Assembly (NCBI RefSeq): GCF_900143565.1
Contig: NZ_FREX01000002.1
Location: 725,042 to 789,041 of the forward strand
Length of the DNA: 64,000 nt
Direction of reading: 5' to 3'
Origin: Pseudovibrio sp. Alg231-02
GTDB lineage: Bacteria > Pseudomonadota > Alphaproteobacteria > Rhizobiales > Stappiaceae
The position numbers and the translations under genes are program-made. Of this stretch, positions 45,562 to 53,633 are shown in pieces (position 1 is the stretch's first letter; the number at the start of each line of letters is the position of its first letter). The notes under the pieces were generated by a model. It ran no database searches and was not told where the DNA came from. It saw nothing but the letters and a program-made list of their open reading frames with translations.

Positions 45562-45927
45562 ACCCGAAAATCCCTTTGTGCTGTGTCCAAGGACTAGACA
45601 CCATCCCCTGCATGTCTATATCAGCTATAGGTAGATCGTTATTTTTACCGATTATGTGAGTTGCAAGGTTATTAAAACGTTATTCCTTTGCCTTTAAGTT
45701 GGAACAAAGGAACTGAAAATGTGCATAATGCATTGATTTTAAGTGGAGAAACGGCGGCTTTCCGAAAAGCCTATCAAAAGTGAGGGGAGAACGCCCTCTT
45801 TTTCCTAGGGAATTTCTGTTAGGCTATGACTTTGCGTGTTTGCGGTCTGCCGCAGTATCTTTTAGTTATGTTTGATCACAGTCTGCCGCGTGGGGCGGTA
45901 GCTAATATAAGGGAGCATGTCATTCGC
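45562..45927. other. Intergenic region between divergent genes
   Basis: This 366-bp region holds the promoters of the GGDEF-EAL gene (minus) and the ClpP-like gene (plus). It contains a terminator-like hairpin, GAGGG (45782-45786) and CCCTC (45794-45798) followed by TTTTT, which could be an attenuator for the ClpP-like gene. Two more short hairpins lie at 45840-45853 and 45885-45903. No gene was found. Confidence 0.45.
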
Positions 45928-46542
45928 ATGACGGACATTTGTGCTTCGACGTCAGTTCGCCTCGAAGGTGATGAAGACGCGCCAAAGAATCCTGACAAGT
46001 CCATCCCGGTGGACAAGCATCTTTTTGATGCGCGTACAGTGCTGATTACAGGACCTGTGACTCAAGAGATGGCTCAGGAAGTCTGTTCCCGTCTGCTTGC
46101 GCTTTCCCAGGTTAGCAGTGACCCGATTACCGTTATTGTTTCTTCTCCGGGTGGACACGTTGAGTCCGGTGATATGATCCATGACATGATCAGGTTCATT
46201 CAGCCGGAAGTTCGTATTCTTGGTATGGGTTGGGTCGCGAGCGCTGGCGCTCTGATTTATGTGTCAGTGCCTAAAGAACGTCGTTCCTGCACTCAGAACA
46301 CACGCTTCCTGCTTCACCAACCATCTGGTGGTGCCGGCGGTATGGCAACTGACATCGAAATTCAGGCCAAAGAAATTTTGAAGATGCGTGATCGTTTAAA
46401 CCAGATCTTTGCAGATGCAACTGGTCAGCCGATTGAGCGCATTGAAAAAGACACTGACCGTGATTACTGGATGAGCCCGGAAGAGGGCATCGAGTACGGT
46501 CTTGTTGGCAAAGTCATCAACAACGTCTCCGAGCTTGGTTAA
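45928..46542 (+). CDS. ClpP-like serine peptidase (divergent paralogue)
   Basis: This 204-residue ClpP-fold peptidase has the catalytic triad in register with E. coli ClpP: S105 (WVASAG), H130 (LLHQPSG) and D179 (DTDRDYW). The serine-to-histidine spacing (25) and histidine-to-aspartate spacing (49) are the same. It differs from standard ClpP in the nucleophile loop [14 protein letters not shown] and in an N-terminal extension with [17 protein letters not shown]. It is not next to clpX, so it looks like a second, divergent ClpP. The start is uncertain: in-frame ATGs upstream (45868) or TTGs are possible. Confidence 0.85.
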   Translation: MTDICASTSVRLEGDEDAPKNPDKSIPVDKHLFDARTVLITGPVTQEMAQEVCSRLLALSQVSSDPITVIVSSPGGHVESGDMIHDMIRFIQPEVRILGMGWVASAGALIYVSVPKERRSCTQNTRFLLHQPSGGAGGMATDIEIQAKEILKMRDRLNQIFADATGQPIERIEKDTDRDYWMSPEEGIEYGLVGKVINNVSELG

Positions 46543-46569
46543 TACCTTGCTCTTTAGCACGTAATAGAA

Positions 46570-46597
46570 AAGGCGCTCTTCGGAGCGCTTTTTTTGT
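46570..46597 (+). terminator. Intrinsic terminator after the ClpP-like gene
   Basis: GCGCTC and GAGCGC close a TTCG loop (46573-46588), preceded by A residues and followed by seven T residues. It lies about 30 nt after the stop. Confidence 0.92.
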
Positions 46598-46741
46598 GAG
46601 TTGAAGTTGCCGTTTGCGTCACTGTTTCTTAAATGACGCAGGGAGAATACATATTATGTAAAATGCCGTATTCTTTTTTGTGTTCGAGTGTTCCCCTAGG
46701 TAATACGGTTTTATCGATAAAGCCAAAAGGGGTGGTTAAAA

Positions 46742-47746
46742 ATGAACAAGAAACTCGGTGCTCTGACACTACTTTCATCACTTATGCTTTGTACTGCAAG
46801 CGCTTCCTTTGCTGAAAATTCTGGTGTTCAAGTTGATCTGGAAGGCCTGTTTCTTTCAAGCTCAGGAACTGGCAAAGGCGCACTTGTATTGAATTATGAC
46901 ACTGAGGAAGTGTTCCACGCTGACATTCTGGATCGATTTCGGTTGGCACCGGGCGGTCGGCTGAGTGTTGTTGTACCAGGTCAAGGCGAATGGACAGATT
47001 ATAGCCTGCAATTCTCCGGCTTGTATTCTGGTCGAATTAAAGCGGAACGTGATGTCATCGATGCAGATGAAGAGTTGTCAGCCGCTTATGATAGTGATTA
47101 CGATCATGTCTCTGGTCCAAGAAACCCAGATTTTCGCAACTCCGATGCTGCTTATGCCTCGTCTTTTGACTATCAGCGCGAGCTGTGGGGTGGCGAAGTC
47201 AATGTGCAACGCCAAACGAATTTTTATGGTCTGACAGTTCTTGGTGGACTTCGTTATATCGGCCAGCGCAATAAGCTTAATGCTGCGACTTTTGACGAGA
47301 TTGAAGAGTATCAAGGTACAGATGATCAAACTGATCGTGTCAAACTAACGACCAACAATCACATCTTTGGCGCGCAATTCGGTGTTGAAGGTGCCTATGA
47401 GATTTTTGAGAAGGTTTATCTGGGTGGCCGTGCAACGGTAGGGGCTGGTTTGAACCGGATTGACTTCAGCAGCCGTCTGACGAGTGACAACGACAACACT
47501 GTAGATATTCGCAAGAAAGAAAACCTGAACCACTTTGCTGCATATGCGGAAATTGCGCCAAAGCTGACCTATCAGTACTCAGAGCGTCTGGCCTTCAATC
47601 TGGGAGGCTATGCGATGTTGTTGAATGGTGTTTCCGATGGGACAGAAGAGTATCACCGCGTTGGCTTGCCAGACTATGATGTGCTGGAGGGGGATGACAC
47701 CTTGCTGTTTTATGGATTTAGCGCAGGTGCCTCGATCCGATTTTAG
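46742..47746 (+). CDS. Probable outer-membrane beta-barrel protein
   Basis: This 334-residue protein has a signal peptide (about 1-24, ending SFA) and alternating aromatic and polar residues typical of a beta barrel. It ends in a phenylalanine (FSAGASIRF), the outer-membrane insertion signal. Clear strand-like stretches include FGAQFGVEGAYEIFEKVYLG and LAFNLGGYAMLLNG. Acidic loops (VIDADEELSAAYDSDYDH) would face outward. Specific function unknown; it might be a porin-like or adhesin-like surface protein. Confidence 0.8.
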   Translation: MNKKLGALTLLSSLMLCTASASFAENSGVQVDLEGLFLSSSGTGKGALVLNYDTEEVFHADILDRFRLAPGGRLSVVVPGQGEWTDYSLQFSGLYSGRIKAERDVIDADEELSAAYDSDYDHVSGPRNPDFRNSDAAYASSFDYQRELWGGEVNVQRQTNFYGLTVLGGLRYIGQRNKLNAATFDEIEEYQGTDDQTDRVKLTTNNHIFGAQFGVEGAYEIFEKVYLGGRATVGAGLNRIDFSSRLTSDNDNTVDIRKKENLNHFAAYAEIAPKLTYQYSERLAFNLGGYAMLLNGVSDGTEEYHRVGLPDYDVLEGDDTLLFYGFSAGASIRF

Positions 47747-47763
47747 AGCTCATACCTGAAATG

Positions 47764-47801
47764 AGAAAGCCGCCCACAGAGATTGTCGAGGCGGCTTTTT
47801 T
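47764..47801. terminator. Bidirectional intrinsic terminator
   Basis: AAAGCCGCC (47766-47774) and GGCGGCTTT (47790-47798) form a 9-bp stem with T residues on the plus strand and a matching A-tract for the minus strand. It separates the barrel-protein gene and the convergent thiE gene. Confidence 0.88.
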
Positions 47802-47805
47802 GCTT

Positions 47806-48408
47806 CTACTGCCGCCAGTTTTGGGAGGCCTGGAGCCATTGGGTGGTGCGGTGTTCCGGGTCGGGGGCGTTGATGACGTCGGAGATGGTGGCGATGGAAT
47901 CGGCGCCGCTTTCGAAGACTTCGGCAGCGCGGTCCAGTGTGATGCCGCCGATGGCGACCAGATGTTTACTTGTGCGTGTCCGCCATCTTTTGAGTGTTTC
48001 GAGACCCTTAGGTTGCCAGTGCATTTCTTTTGTTGCGCTATTGTAAATTGGACCAAGGGCCACATATTCAGGATCTAGTGCCAGAGCTGTGTCCAGCTCG
48101 GCTTCATCATGGGTGGAAACACCGTAGTAGGTTCCTGCGGAACGGAGTGCGCGGAAATCGGCGGTTTTCAGGTCTTCCTGTCCTAAATGCACATAGCCCA
48201 CGTTTGCGTCGTAGGCGGCTTGCCAGTGATCGTTGACGATAAGCACTGCGCCGGCTTTGTCGCAAAGCTGTTTTGCTTCCCGGACCTGCGATCGGATTTC
48301 ATCCTCTGATTTATTTTTGATGCGGAGCTGGAGACATTTGACGCCAAGAGGAAGGATACGTGGCAGCCACTGGGTGCCATCGATGATCAGATAAAAGCGA
48401 TCTAACAT
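47806..48408 (-). CDS. thiE: Thiamine phosphate synthase
   Basis: This 200-residue ThiE-type TIM barrel joins HMP-pyrophosphate and thiazole phosphate to make thiamine phosphate. The pattern CLQLRIKNKSEDEIRSQV, VLIVNDHWQAAYDANVGYVH, LGQEDLKTADFRALRSAG and VAIGGITLDRAAEVFESGAD matches the family. It is somewhat divergent, and the usual DDR motif for metal binding is not obvious, so a TenI-like role cannot be excluded. There is no thiamine riboswitch upstream. A perfect 7-bp inverted repeat lies 27 bp before its start. Confidence 0.85.
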   Translation of the reverse strand: MLDRFYLIIDGTQWLPRILPLGVKCLQLRIKNKSEDEIRSQVREAKQLCDKAGAVLIVNDHWQAAYDANVGYVHLGQEDLKTADFRALRSAGTYYGVSTHDEAELDTALALDPEYVALGPIYNSATKEMHWQPKGLETLKRWRTRTSKHLVAIGGITLDRAAEVFESGADSIATISDVINAPDPEHRTTQWLQASQNWRQ

Positions 48409-48724
48409 TGCTGGGTTTCTCGGTTAAGGGCGCTGTGATTGGACGGACAATCACCAGATGCGTGCTGTGTTCATATTTTTGGGCAAAAATAGGAGTTGAT
48501 CAGGTTGTTGGCTACAAATTTCTAAAATTTGAAGCATTTACACGTTGTGCGTGTGTTGAATTGTGGAGAAAGTCTAGCAAAAAAGGCGAGAGTTTCTTGA
48601 AGGGATTCCTGTAAATGTCTGAGTTGAAAAGTAAATGATAAGAAATATTGGAACTTTTGCCGTGTTTGCTTGCGAGTGTGGTGATTTTACGTGGTCTTCT
48701 TCTCCGCTCGTCTCTGGGGTGTAA
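48409..48724. other. 316-bp gap with an inverted repeat
   Basis: The region between divergent thiE and the cyclase gene has one clear dyad, GTGATTG (48435-48441) and CAATCAC (48448-48454), close to the thiE start. A second, ATTTTT-GGGC-AAAAAT, is at 48475-48490. No gene or TPP riboswitch was seen. Both promoters are presumably here. Confidence 0.45.
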
Positions 48725-49966
48725 ATGTCTAGTAGTGAGTCTTTTTCCCTCTGCGATTTAATGGAATGGCTGTCCAAGGACGCAAAAATGTTGGGGCGTC
48801 CCTGTCGCATCTTCGCGGCATTGGGCGAACACTTGCAGAATATTGGCGTGGAGGTGGACCGGATCTCTACGGGTATCTCTATTCTGGATCCGAACTATCA
48901 TGGTGAGGGGCTTATCTGGGAGCGAGGCGTTGGGCCGCGTGTGCGATATTTCCAGCACACACCTGAGATGAGTGAGTCCTACAATCAAAGCCTCTGGAAA
49001 CGGTCCACTGAAGCCGGGCATATGATCCGGCATAAGTTTGGACATCATGATGAGTATGACCGGCTCAAGGTCATTCAGGAGCTTAAAGAGCAAGGGTACA
49101 CGGATTACGTTGCCCTCCCCATGGTGTTCTCGGATGGTGAGGTCCATGGGCTGGCTTTTGCTTCGCGGGCGGCTGATGGTTTCAAGGATGAGTATATCAG
49201 TGTGTTTGAGCAGATCACTGCTCCCCTCGCGCTGATTTGTGAGCTGTTTAATTCCCGGCAGGCCTCTGAGAACATTCTCAATACCTATCTTGGAACACGT
49301 GCCGGACGGCGGGTGATGAATGGTGAGATCCGTCGGGGAGATGGAGAGCATATCAACGCGATTGTGGCGTTTTGCGATATTCGCAACTTCACCGGGTTTT
49401 CAAATTACCTGCCAGATAAAGCCTTGTTGCAGCTGCTTAACGAGTATTTTGGCATTGTTACGTCGCGGGTTGAGCAACATGGCGGCGAGATCCTGAAGTT
49501 TATCGGTGATGAAGTTCTGGCGGTGTTTCCCTATACGGATGATCAAAGTGCCAGAATAGCGGCGTTTGAAGCCATGTCGGCACTGCGCGAAAGCATGGCG
49601 GACCTGACGATTGCGAATGCGCGCGGGTTTCCTGATTTGCCTGCCATTCATGTTGGTATGGGCGTGCATTCAGGGCGTGTGTTTTTTGGCAATGTTGGTG
49701 GGCAGCGGCGACTGGACTTTACGGTTGTTGGACCTGTGGTGAATGAGGCCGCACGGATTGCTGACCTTTCAAAACGCCTCAATCAGGAAATGCTGATTTC
49801 GCAGTCAGTTGCAGAAGTTCTCAGCTGTTGTGAGGATACCTATGTGGGGACATACCCACTCAAGGGTTTCCCCACACCGGTGAAGGTTTATCAAGCGCCG
49901 GAATTGACGAGGTCTTGTGTGTTTGGACCCGGCAATACGGCTTTTCTCGCTTTTGAGAAGAACTGA
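48725..49966 (+). CDS. Class III adenylate cyclase
   Basis: This 413-residue cytoplasmic protein has an N-terminal sensory region (about 1-200, GAF-like and without membrane segments) and a C-terminal class III cyclase domain. Metal-binding aspartates are D218 (FCDIRNFTGFS) and D262 (FIGDEVLAVF). Adenine-specificity residues appear as K258 (EILKF) and the aspartate in RRLDFTVVG, and NEAARIADLSKR supplies transition-state Asn and Arg. The product is therefore predicted to be cAMP. Its last 76 bases overlap the 3' end of the convergent DUF599 gene. Confidence 0.92.
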   Translation: MSSSESFSLCDLMEWLSKDAKMLGRPCRIFAALGEHLQNIGVEVDRISTGISILDPNYHGEGLIWERGVGPRVRYFQHTPEMSESYNQSLWKRSTEAGHMIRHKFGHHDEYDRLKVIQELKEQGYTDYVALPMVFSDGEVHGLAFASRAADGFKDEYISVFEQITAPLALICELFNSRQASENILNTYLGTRAGRRVMNGEIRRGDGEHINAIVAFCDIRNFTGFSNYLPDKALLQLLNEYFGIVTSRVEQHGGEILKFIGDEVLAVFPYTDDQSARIAAFEAMSALRESMADLTIANARGFPDLPAIHVGMGVHSGRVFFGNVGGQRRLDFTVVGPVVNEAARIADLSKRLNQEMLISQSVAEVLSCCEDTYVGTYPLKGFPTPVKVYQAPELTRSCVFGPGNTAFLAFEKN

Positions 49967-50607
49967 CGGCGCAGCAGCACCAATGTCACCATCAGGGTCG
50001 TTCCGATGAACACGAACGGCCCTGCATACCATCCCAGATAACCTACTGCGAAGAAGAGCGCTTGCTGGCCGCTGCTGAAATGGCGGCCCGCAAGGGTTGC
50101 CAGCCGTGCTGCGCGCAGGGATGCTTCAACAGCCTCTTCATTGTCTTCATGGCAATCATCCGGGATAGAGCCCATGACGATGGTTGTGTAGTTGAACAAG
50201 CGGTAAGCCCAGCCGAATTTAAAAAACGCGTACGCCAGAATGATCATCAAACCGAAGGTCTTGGCTTCATTTTGTATTGGATCATCCAAAAATGGCAGAT
50301 CGAGCGTGCGGGCGAGGGCGGTGACCTCATCCATAGCGCTGAGCAGAGTGACTGTGCCGCCGATGGCCAGAAGGGAGGCTGAGGCGAAAAATGCGGTACC
50401 TTGCTGCAGGCCGGACGCGATGTTGGTGTCAGCAATGCGGACTTCTCTTTTGAGCATCGCGCGCATCCAGCGGTAACGGTGCGCATCCATGGCGTGAGAG
50501 AGCGTGTTTTTGGACCAGGGGCTTCGATAGGCCAACCAGCTGTACAAGCCCCATGAGGAGACGAAGACGAGGATGGCAATGAAGTTGGAAAACGGGATCT
50601 GAAGCAT
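49891..50607 (-). CDS. DUF599 membrane protein
   Basis: This is a 238-residue inner membrane protein with about four hydrophobic segments, matching the DUF599 family (LSHAMDAHRYRWMRAMLKRE, SSLLAIGGT, WAYRLFNYTTIVMGSIPDD, the latter conserved). The function of the family is unknown. The C-terminal 76 bp of coding sequence overlap the end of the cyclase gene on the other strand, an unusual convergent overlap. An alternative shorter C-terminus would need a different stop, which is not available. Confidence 0.85.
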   Translation of the reverse strand: MLQIPFSNFIAILVFVSSWGLYSWLAYRSPWSKNTLSHAMDAHRYRWMRAMLKREVRIADTNIASGLQQGTAFFASASLLAIGGTVTLLSAMDEVTALARTLDLPFLDDPIQNEAKTFGLMIILAYAFFKFGWAYRLFNYTTIVMGSIPDDCHEDNEEAVEASLRAARLATLAGRHFSSGQQALFFAVGYLGWYAGPFVFIGTTLMVTLVLLRRQFFSKARKAVLPGPNTQDLVNSGA

Positions 50608-51030
50608 TGGTCTTTCTGTTTTTAAGCCTGAGTCCGGACATGAGCCCGTCTTGATGGAAACGGGCAGTCATATGTTTGGCATGATTTGCGGAGAGGGGCT
50701 AGAGGGCGCGCATGATATGCGGCTGTGTGAGCCCGGCAAAATTGCGAGAAAACAGACTCAGAATGGTCAAAAAATGGAGTTTGAGTTGTCCTATAGGGTA
50801 GCCAATTCTCAATTAAGTCGAGTTTTGAACGAATTTTTGCATAAATATTTTCAGTGAATTTTTTTATGGTTATCGATAATTTTATCAATTCTAAAGAACC
50901 CTAACTCTTTGGAGCCATGAGTTTTTATGGGGTAGGTATATCTGACTGATGAATGAGTAGTGATTTGTACGTAGTGAGGTGCGGCAGTCTGCCAAGCCAA
51001 ATTTTGCCGTTTTGCTGTTGCGCTTTGATC
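50608..51030. other. Gene-free stretch upstream of a small-protein leader
   Basis: This 423-bp stretch has no defensible reading frame. Signals seen are a 6-bp inverted repeat (GCCCGT/ACGGGC around 50644-50666) and an AT-rich block (50855-50900) that may hold a promoter of the downstream small unit. It also carries the promoter of the DUF599 gene on the minus strand. Confidence 0.4.
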
Positions 51031-51082
51031 ACGGAAGGGATATTCCGTGCGCCCTGTGCTGACGGGGTTTCCTCGGCGCACG
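51031..51082 (+). promoter_or_regulatory. Leader with two mutually exclusive hairpins
   Basis: ACGGAA (51031-51036) can pair with TTCCGT (51043-51048). The 3' part of that arm also belongs to CGTGCGCC (51046-51053), which pairs perfectly with GGCGCACG (51075-51082). The two stems share 51046-51048, so the leader could switch between them. It ends 26 nt before a 35-codon ORF. Confidence 0.45.
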
Positions 51083-51107
51083 TGTATCAACCATTAAACG
51101 GTGTTTT

Positions 51108-51215
51108 ATGGATCACGAAATTCAGAAGTCCTGCTGGGGGTTCACTGTGTGGACTGTCGCAACCCTCGGCGGCGTTATGGCGCTGCTTTATGTATTTGCA
51201 GGTGCCGGCAGTTAA
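51108..51215 (+). CDS. Small single-span membrane protein (35 residues)
   Basis: A short ORF starts at ATG 51108 and encodes MDHEIQKSCWGFTVWTVATL followed by GGVMALLYVFAGAGS. After a charged N-terminus of seven residues comes one hydrophobic helix of about 22 residues. It is enclosed by a structured leader (51031-51082) and a strong terminator (51250-51281), which makes a dedicated transcription unit likely. I do not recognise it. Small regulatory or accessory membrane subunits have this size. The ribosome binding site is weak, so it might instead be part of a non-coding RNA. Confidence 0.5.
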   Translation: MDHEIQKSCWGFTVWTVATLGGVMALLYVFAGAGS

Positions 51216-51249
51216 TCCCAAGATAACTGCTTAAACGCGGATTTTGGTA

Positions 51250-51281
51250 GGGATGCAGATGTGACGTCTGCATCCCTTTTT
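51250..51281 (+). terminator. Intrinsic terminator after the 35-codon ORF
   Basis: GGGATGCAGA (51250-51259) and TCTGCATCCC (51267-51276) form a perfect 10-bp stem with a 7-nt loop, followed by five T residues. It ends the small leader/ORF unit. Confidence 0.92.
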
Positions 51282-51343
51282 CTTTGAGCTGGTTCTAGCG
51301 TATCTTCAAAATCGATAATGTGCTTTTTGTCACGCGATGGACG

Positions 51344-52435
51344 CTAGGGCAGATTGCGTGCGGTTTTCTCGCCAGAGCAATTGTCTGCGACTGCCAGCAC
51401 AATCTTTCCCAGATGCTTCTTTTGCTCAAAAACTTCTTGCGCTTTGCCAATTTCAGCAAGCGGGAAGGTTCGCGCGACCAGTGGCTGTATGCTGCCTGAT
51501 TCAATGTGAGCAACAAGGTTCCCGAAGACTTCGGGTTCCAACACGGTACAGCCAAAGAAGCTCAGGTCTTTCAAGTAGAGTGTACGCACATCAAGTTCCA
51601 CGATAGGGCCAGCCATCGCTCCTGCGACTGCATAGCGTCCCCCAGGCTTGAGAATGGCGAGAAGGTCTGGCCATTGCGGACCGGCGACCAGATCAACCAC
51701 CACATCAATGCTGTTGGGGCCAAGGCTCTCAACCAGATCATCACTGCGATCCAGCACACGGCTTGCTCCGAGCTCCTGAAGCATCTGAGCCTTTGAGGTG
51801 GAGGAGATGGCGATGACGTTTGCGCCGCGTGCGCGTGCCAGCTGGAGGGCCGCTGAGCCAACACCTCCTGAGGCCCCTGTCACCAGAACTGTTTCTCCGG
51901 CTTTCAGGTTGGCGCGGGTCAGCATGTTCTCAGCGGTTGAGTAGGAGCAGGGGAAGGATGCCAGCTCCAGATCACTCAGTTGGCTTTGGATCGGGTAGAC
52001 GTGGCGGTGATCGATTGAAGCAAATTCAGCAAAGCCGCCATCGCATTCTGAGCCCATGAACCACGGTGACGCCAGTTTTTTGCCATTGGCATATTGCAGG
52101 CATGGCTCTACCAGTACGCGCTTGCCCAGAAGGGCCTGATCGACCTTAGCGCCTGCCGCGACGACCCGTCCGCACACGTCTATGCCCTGAATGCGGGGGA
52201 ACTGGAGCGGCTGGCCGGACCATGTGGCATCCTCTGCCTGATTGTCGTGGCGTGAGTACCATGCTTTTCGTGTGTTGATGTCTGTGTTGTTGACGCCTGC
52301 CGCCAGAACTTCAATCAGCACATCCTCAGGGCCGATGGCAGGCAAGGGCAGGTCGGTGTGCAGCTCCAACATGTCCGGTCCACCGTGCCCGGTGAGCGTT
52401 ACTGCAGTCATTGTGGTGGGGAGGTTGCTCATCAT
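51344..52435 (-). CDS. Zinc-type alcohol dehydrogenase-like (MDR) oxidoreductase
   Basis: This 363-residue medium-chain dehydrogenase/reductase of the quinone-oxidoreductase type has the GroES-like N-terminal half (MTAVTLTGHGGPDMLELHTD, VLIEVLAAGVNNTDINTR) and a Rossmann half with VLVTGASGGVGSAALQLARA. No full set of catalytic zinc ligands is evident. It is probably NADPH-dependent. The start ATG 52435 overlaps the tetR stop by four bases (ATGA), so it is the target gene of the adjacent regulator. Substrate unknown. Confidence 0.9.
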   Translation of the reverse strand: MMSNLPTTMTAVTLTGHGGPDMLELHTDLPLPAIGPEDVLIEVLAAGVNNTDINTRKAWYSRHDNQAEDATWSGQPLQFPRIQGIDVCGRVVAAGAKVDQALLGKRVLVEPCLQYANGKKLASPWFMGSECDGGFAEFASIDHRHVYPIQSQLSDLELASFPCSYSTAENMLTRANLKAGETVLVTGASGGVGSAALQLARARGANVIAISSTSKAQMLQELGASRVLDRSDDLVESLGPNSIDVVVDLVAGPQWPDLLAILKPGGRYAVAGAMAGPIVELDVRTLYLKDLSFFGCTVLEPEVFGNLVAHIESGSIQPLVARTFPLAEIGKAQEVFEQKKHLGKIVLAVADNCSGEKTARNLP

Positions 52436-52956
52436 GTTGCTTTCTGAGTGAGTGATTGAATTGCGGACTTGGCCCAAGTGAAGACCGTGGATCCGTGAAG
52501 GGGGTAGGTTGAGACAACGCCTTCGTGGATCATGAAGAGCTCTCCAGCATTGTTCTCAAGGCTGAGAAGGGCTGCCAGCTGGTCTTTGGTTTGCTGCTTG
52601 TGGCGTGTGACGCATTCTCTGACGAGTGCGCTGTCGGGATAGGCCGCAAGGGCCGCCTGATCCATGCAGCCGTGTGGTGCGTTGTTTGCCATCCAATGTT
52701 CGATGGTGTGGAGAATGCCCTCCAGAGGATCATCAGGGGACTGGGTTGCTGCCTCACTCAGGAAGGACAGGTAGCGCTGATTGCGGACCTCCAGCGCGCC
52801 GATGATCATATGTTCTTTGGAGGGGAAGTACTTGTAGAGCGTGCGCAGGCTTACATTGGCGCCGCGCTTGAGCTCTGCAACGCCCGGGGCGGTGAAGCCG
52901 CGTGCTGCGAAGACGCCTTCCAGGCCTGTACAGATGGAGTGTTCAAGATCAGTCAT
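52432..52956 (-). CDS. TetR-family transcriptional regulator
   Basis: This 174-residue repressor has an N-terminal TetR helix-turn-helix (about 5-55: GLEGVFAARGFTAPGVAELK, VSLRTLYKYFPSKEHMIIGA) and a helical ligand-binding domain. It is the first gene of an operon with the downstream dehydrogenase (4-nt overlap). A near-perfect 20-bp palindrome begins 9 bp upstream of its start (52965-52984), which fits autoregulation of the operon. The inducer is unknown. Confidence 0.92.
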   Translation of the reverse strand: MTDLEHSICTGLEGVFAARGFTAPGVAELKRGANVSLRTLYKYFPSKEHMIIGALEVRNQRYLSFLSEAATQSPDDPLEGILHTIEHWMANNAPHGCMDQAALAAYPDSALVRECVTRHKQQTKDQLAALLSLENNAGELFMIHEGVVSTYPLHGSTVFTWAKSAIQSLTQKAT

Positions 52957-52964
52957 GATTAATT

Positions 52965-52984
52965 GGTAGAGTGATCATTCTACC
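52965..52984. promoter_or_regulatory. Probable TetR operator
   Basis: GGTAGAGTGATCATTCTACC is a dyad with one mismatched pair centred on TGATCA, located 9 bp before the start codon of the TetR gene. Position and symmetry match operators of self-regulated TetR proteins. No other such site was seen nearby. Confidence 0.7.
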
Positions 52985-53102
52985 GAGTCAAATTGAAAAA
53001 TGGAGAGCGCGGTTGTGCGATCACCGATATGTTTGTGCAATGCGTTAGCTATGGAGGCTGCTATGACTGGCAAAAGCCAAAGCTTCCTGCTATTTGAGCG
53101 CT

Positions 53103-53549
53103 ATGACGTTACATTTGGTGAAACTCTGTGTTGGCGTGGAAAGCGTTGACCAGCTGCGGAATTACATTGAACAGCGACAGATTCTGGCGCTGTCACACGG
53201 TTTGAGTGACGAGCAGATCCATACCACTCGTATGGTGCCGACTCGCATTGACGAGCTGCTGGATGGTGGTTCGCTGTACTGGGTGATCAAAGGCAATGTT
53301 CAGGTTCGCCAGAAACTGATTGATATCCGCGTGCACAAGGATGATTCCGGCAAGAAGCGCTGTGACCTTGTGATGGAGCCTTTCCTCCACCAGACGCAAC
53401 TGCAGCCGCGCCGTGCCTTTCAAGGCTGGCGGTATCTGAAAGTGTCAGATGCACCGCCGGATGTGAGCGGGCCAATGCTGGATGGGGATCAACTTGCCGA
53501 AATGCCAGAGGGTATGCGCCGTGAGTTGCAGGAGCTTTGCCTGATTTAA
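53103..53549 (+). CDS. DUF1489 family protein
   Basis: This 148-residue cytoplasmic protein is of the alphaproteobacterial DUF1489 family. Landmarks: MTLHLVKLCVGVESVDQLRN, HTTRMVPTRIDELLDGGSLY, WVIKGNVQVRQKLIDIR and RRAFQGWRYLKVSDAPPD. Function is unknown. The ATG at 53103 is preferred over TTG 53094. The gene is 84 bp before the small membrane-protein gene on the same strand, but cotranscription is not certain. Confidence 0.88.
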   Translation: MTLHLVKLCVGVESVDQLRNYIEQRQILALSHGLSDEQIHTTRMVPTRIDELLDGGSLYWVIKGNVQVRQKLIDIRVHKDDSGKKRCDLVMEPFLHQTQLQPRRAFQGWRYLKVSDAPPDVSGPMLDGDQLAEMPEGMRRELQELCLI

Positions 53550-53633
53550 GCGGTCTCTCTTTTGCGGATTGCATCTGTGTAAGCTGGATGAGATAAACGT
53601 GGCATGTGGCTGTCTGTTCGGGAGAACCATGCT

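Noticed and set aside
48409-48724. TPP riboswitch before thiE
   Set aside because: The conserved CUGAGA and ACCUGAUCUGG-type blocks are absent on the minus strand.
50953-51234. 93-codon frame overlapping the 35-codon ORF
   Set aside because: It has no ribosome binding site, runs through both leader hairpins and is rich in Cys and Ser without a pattern. The 35-codon frame with one hydrophobic helix is more credible.
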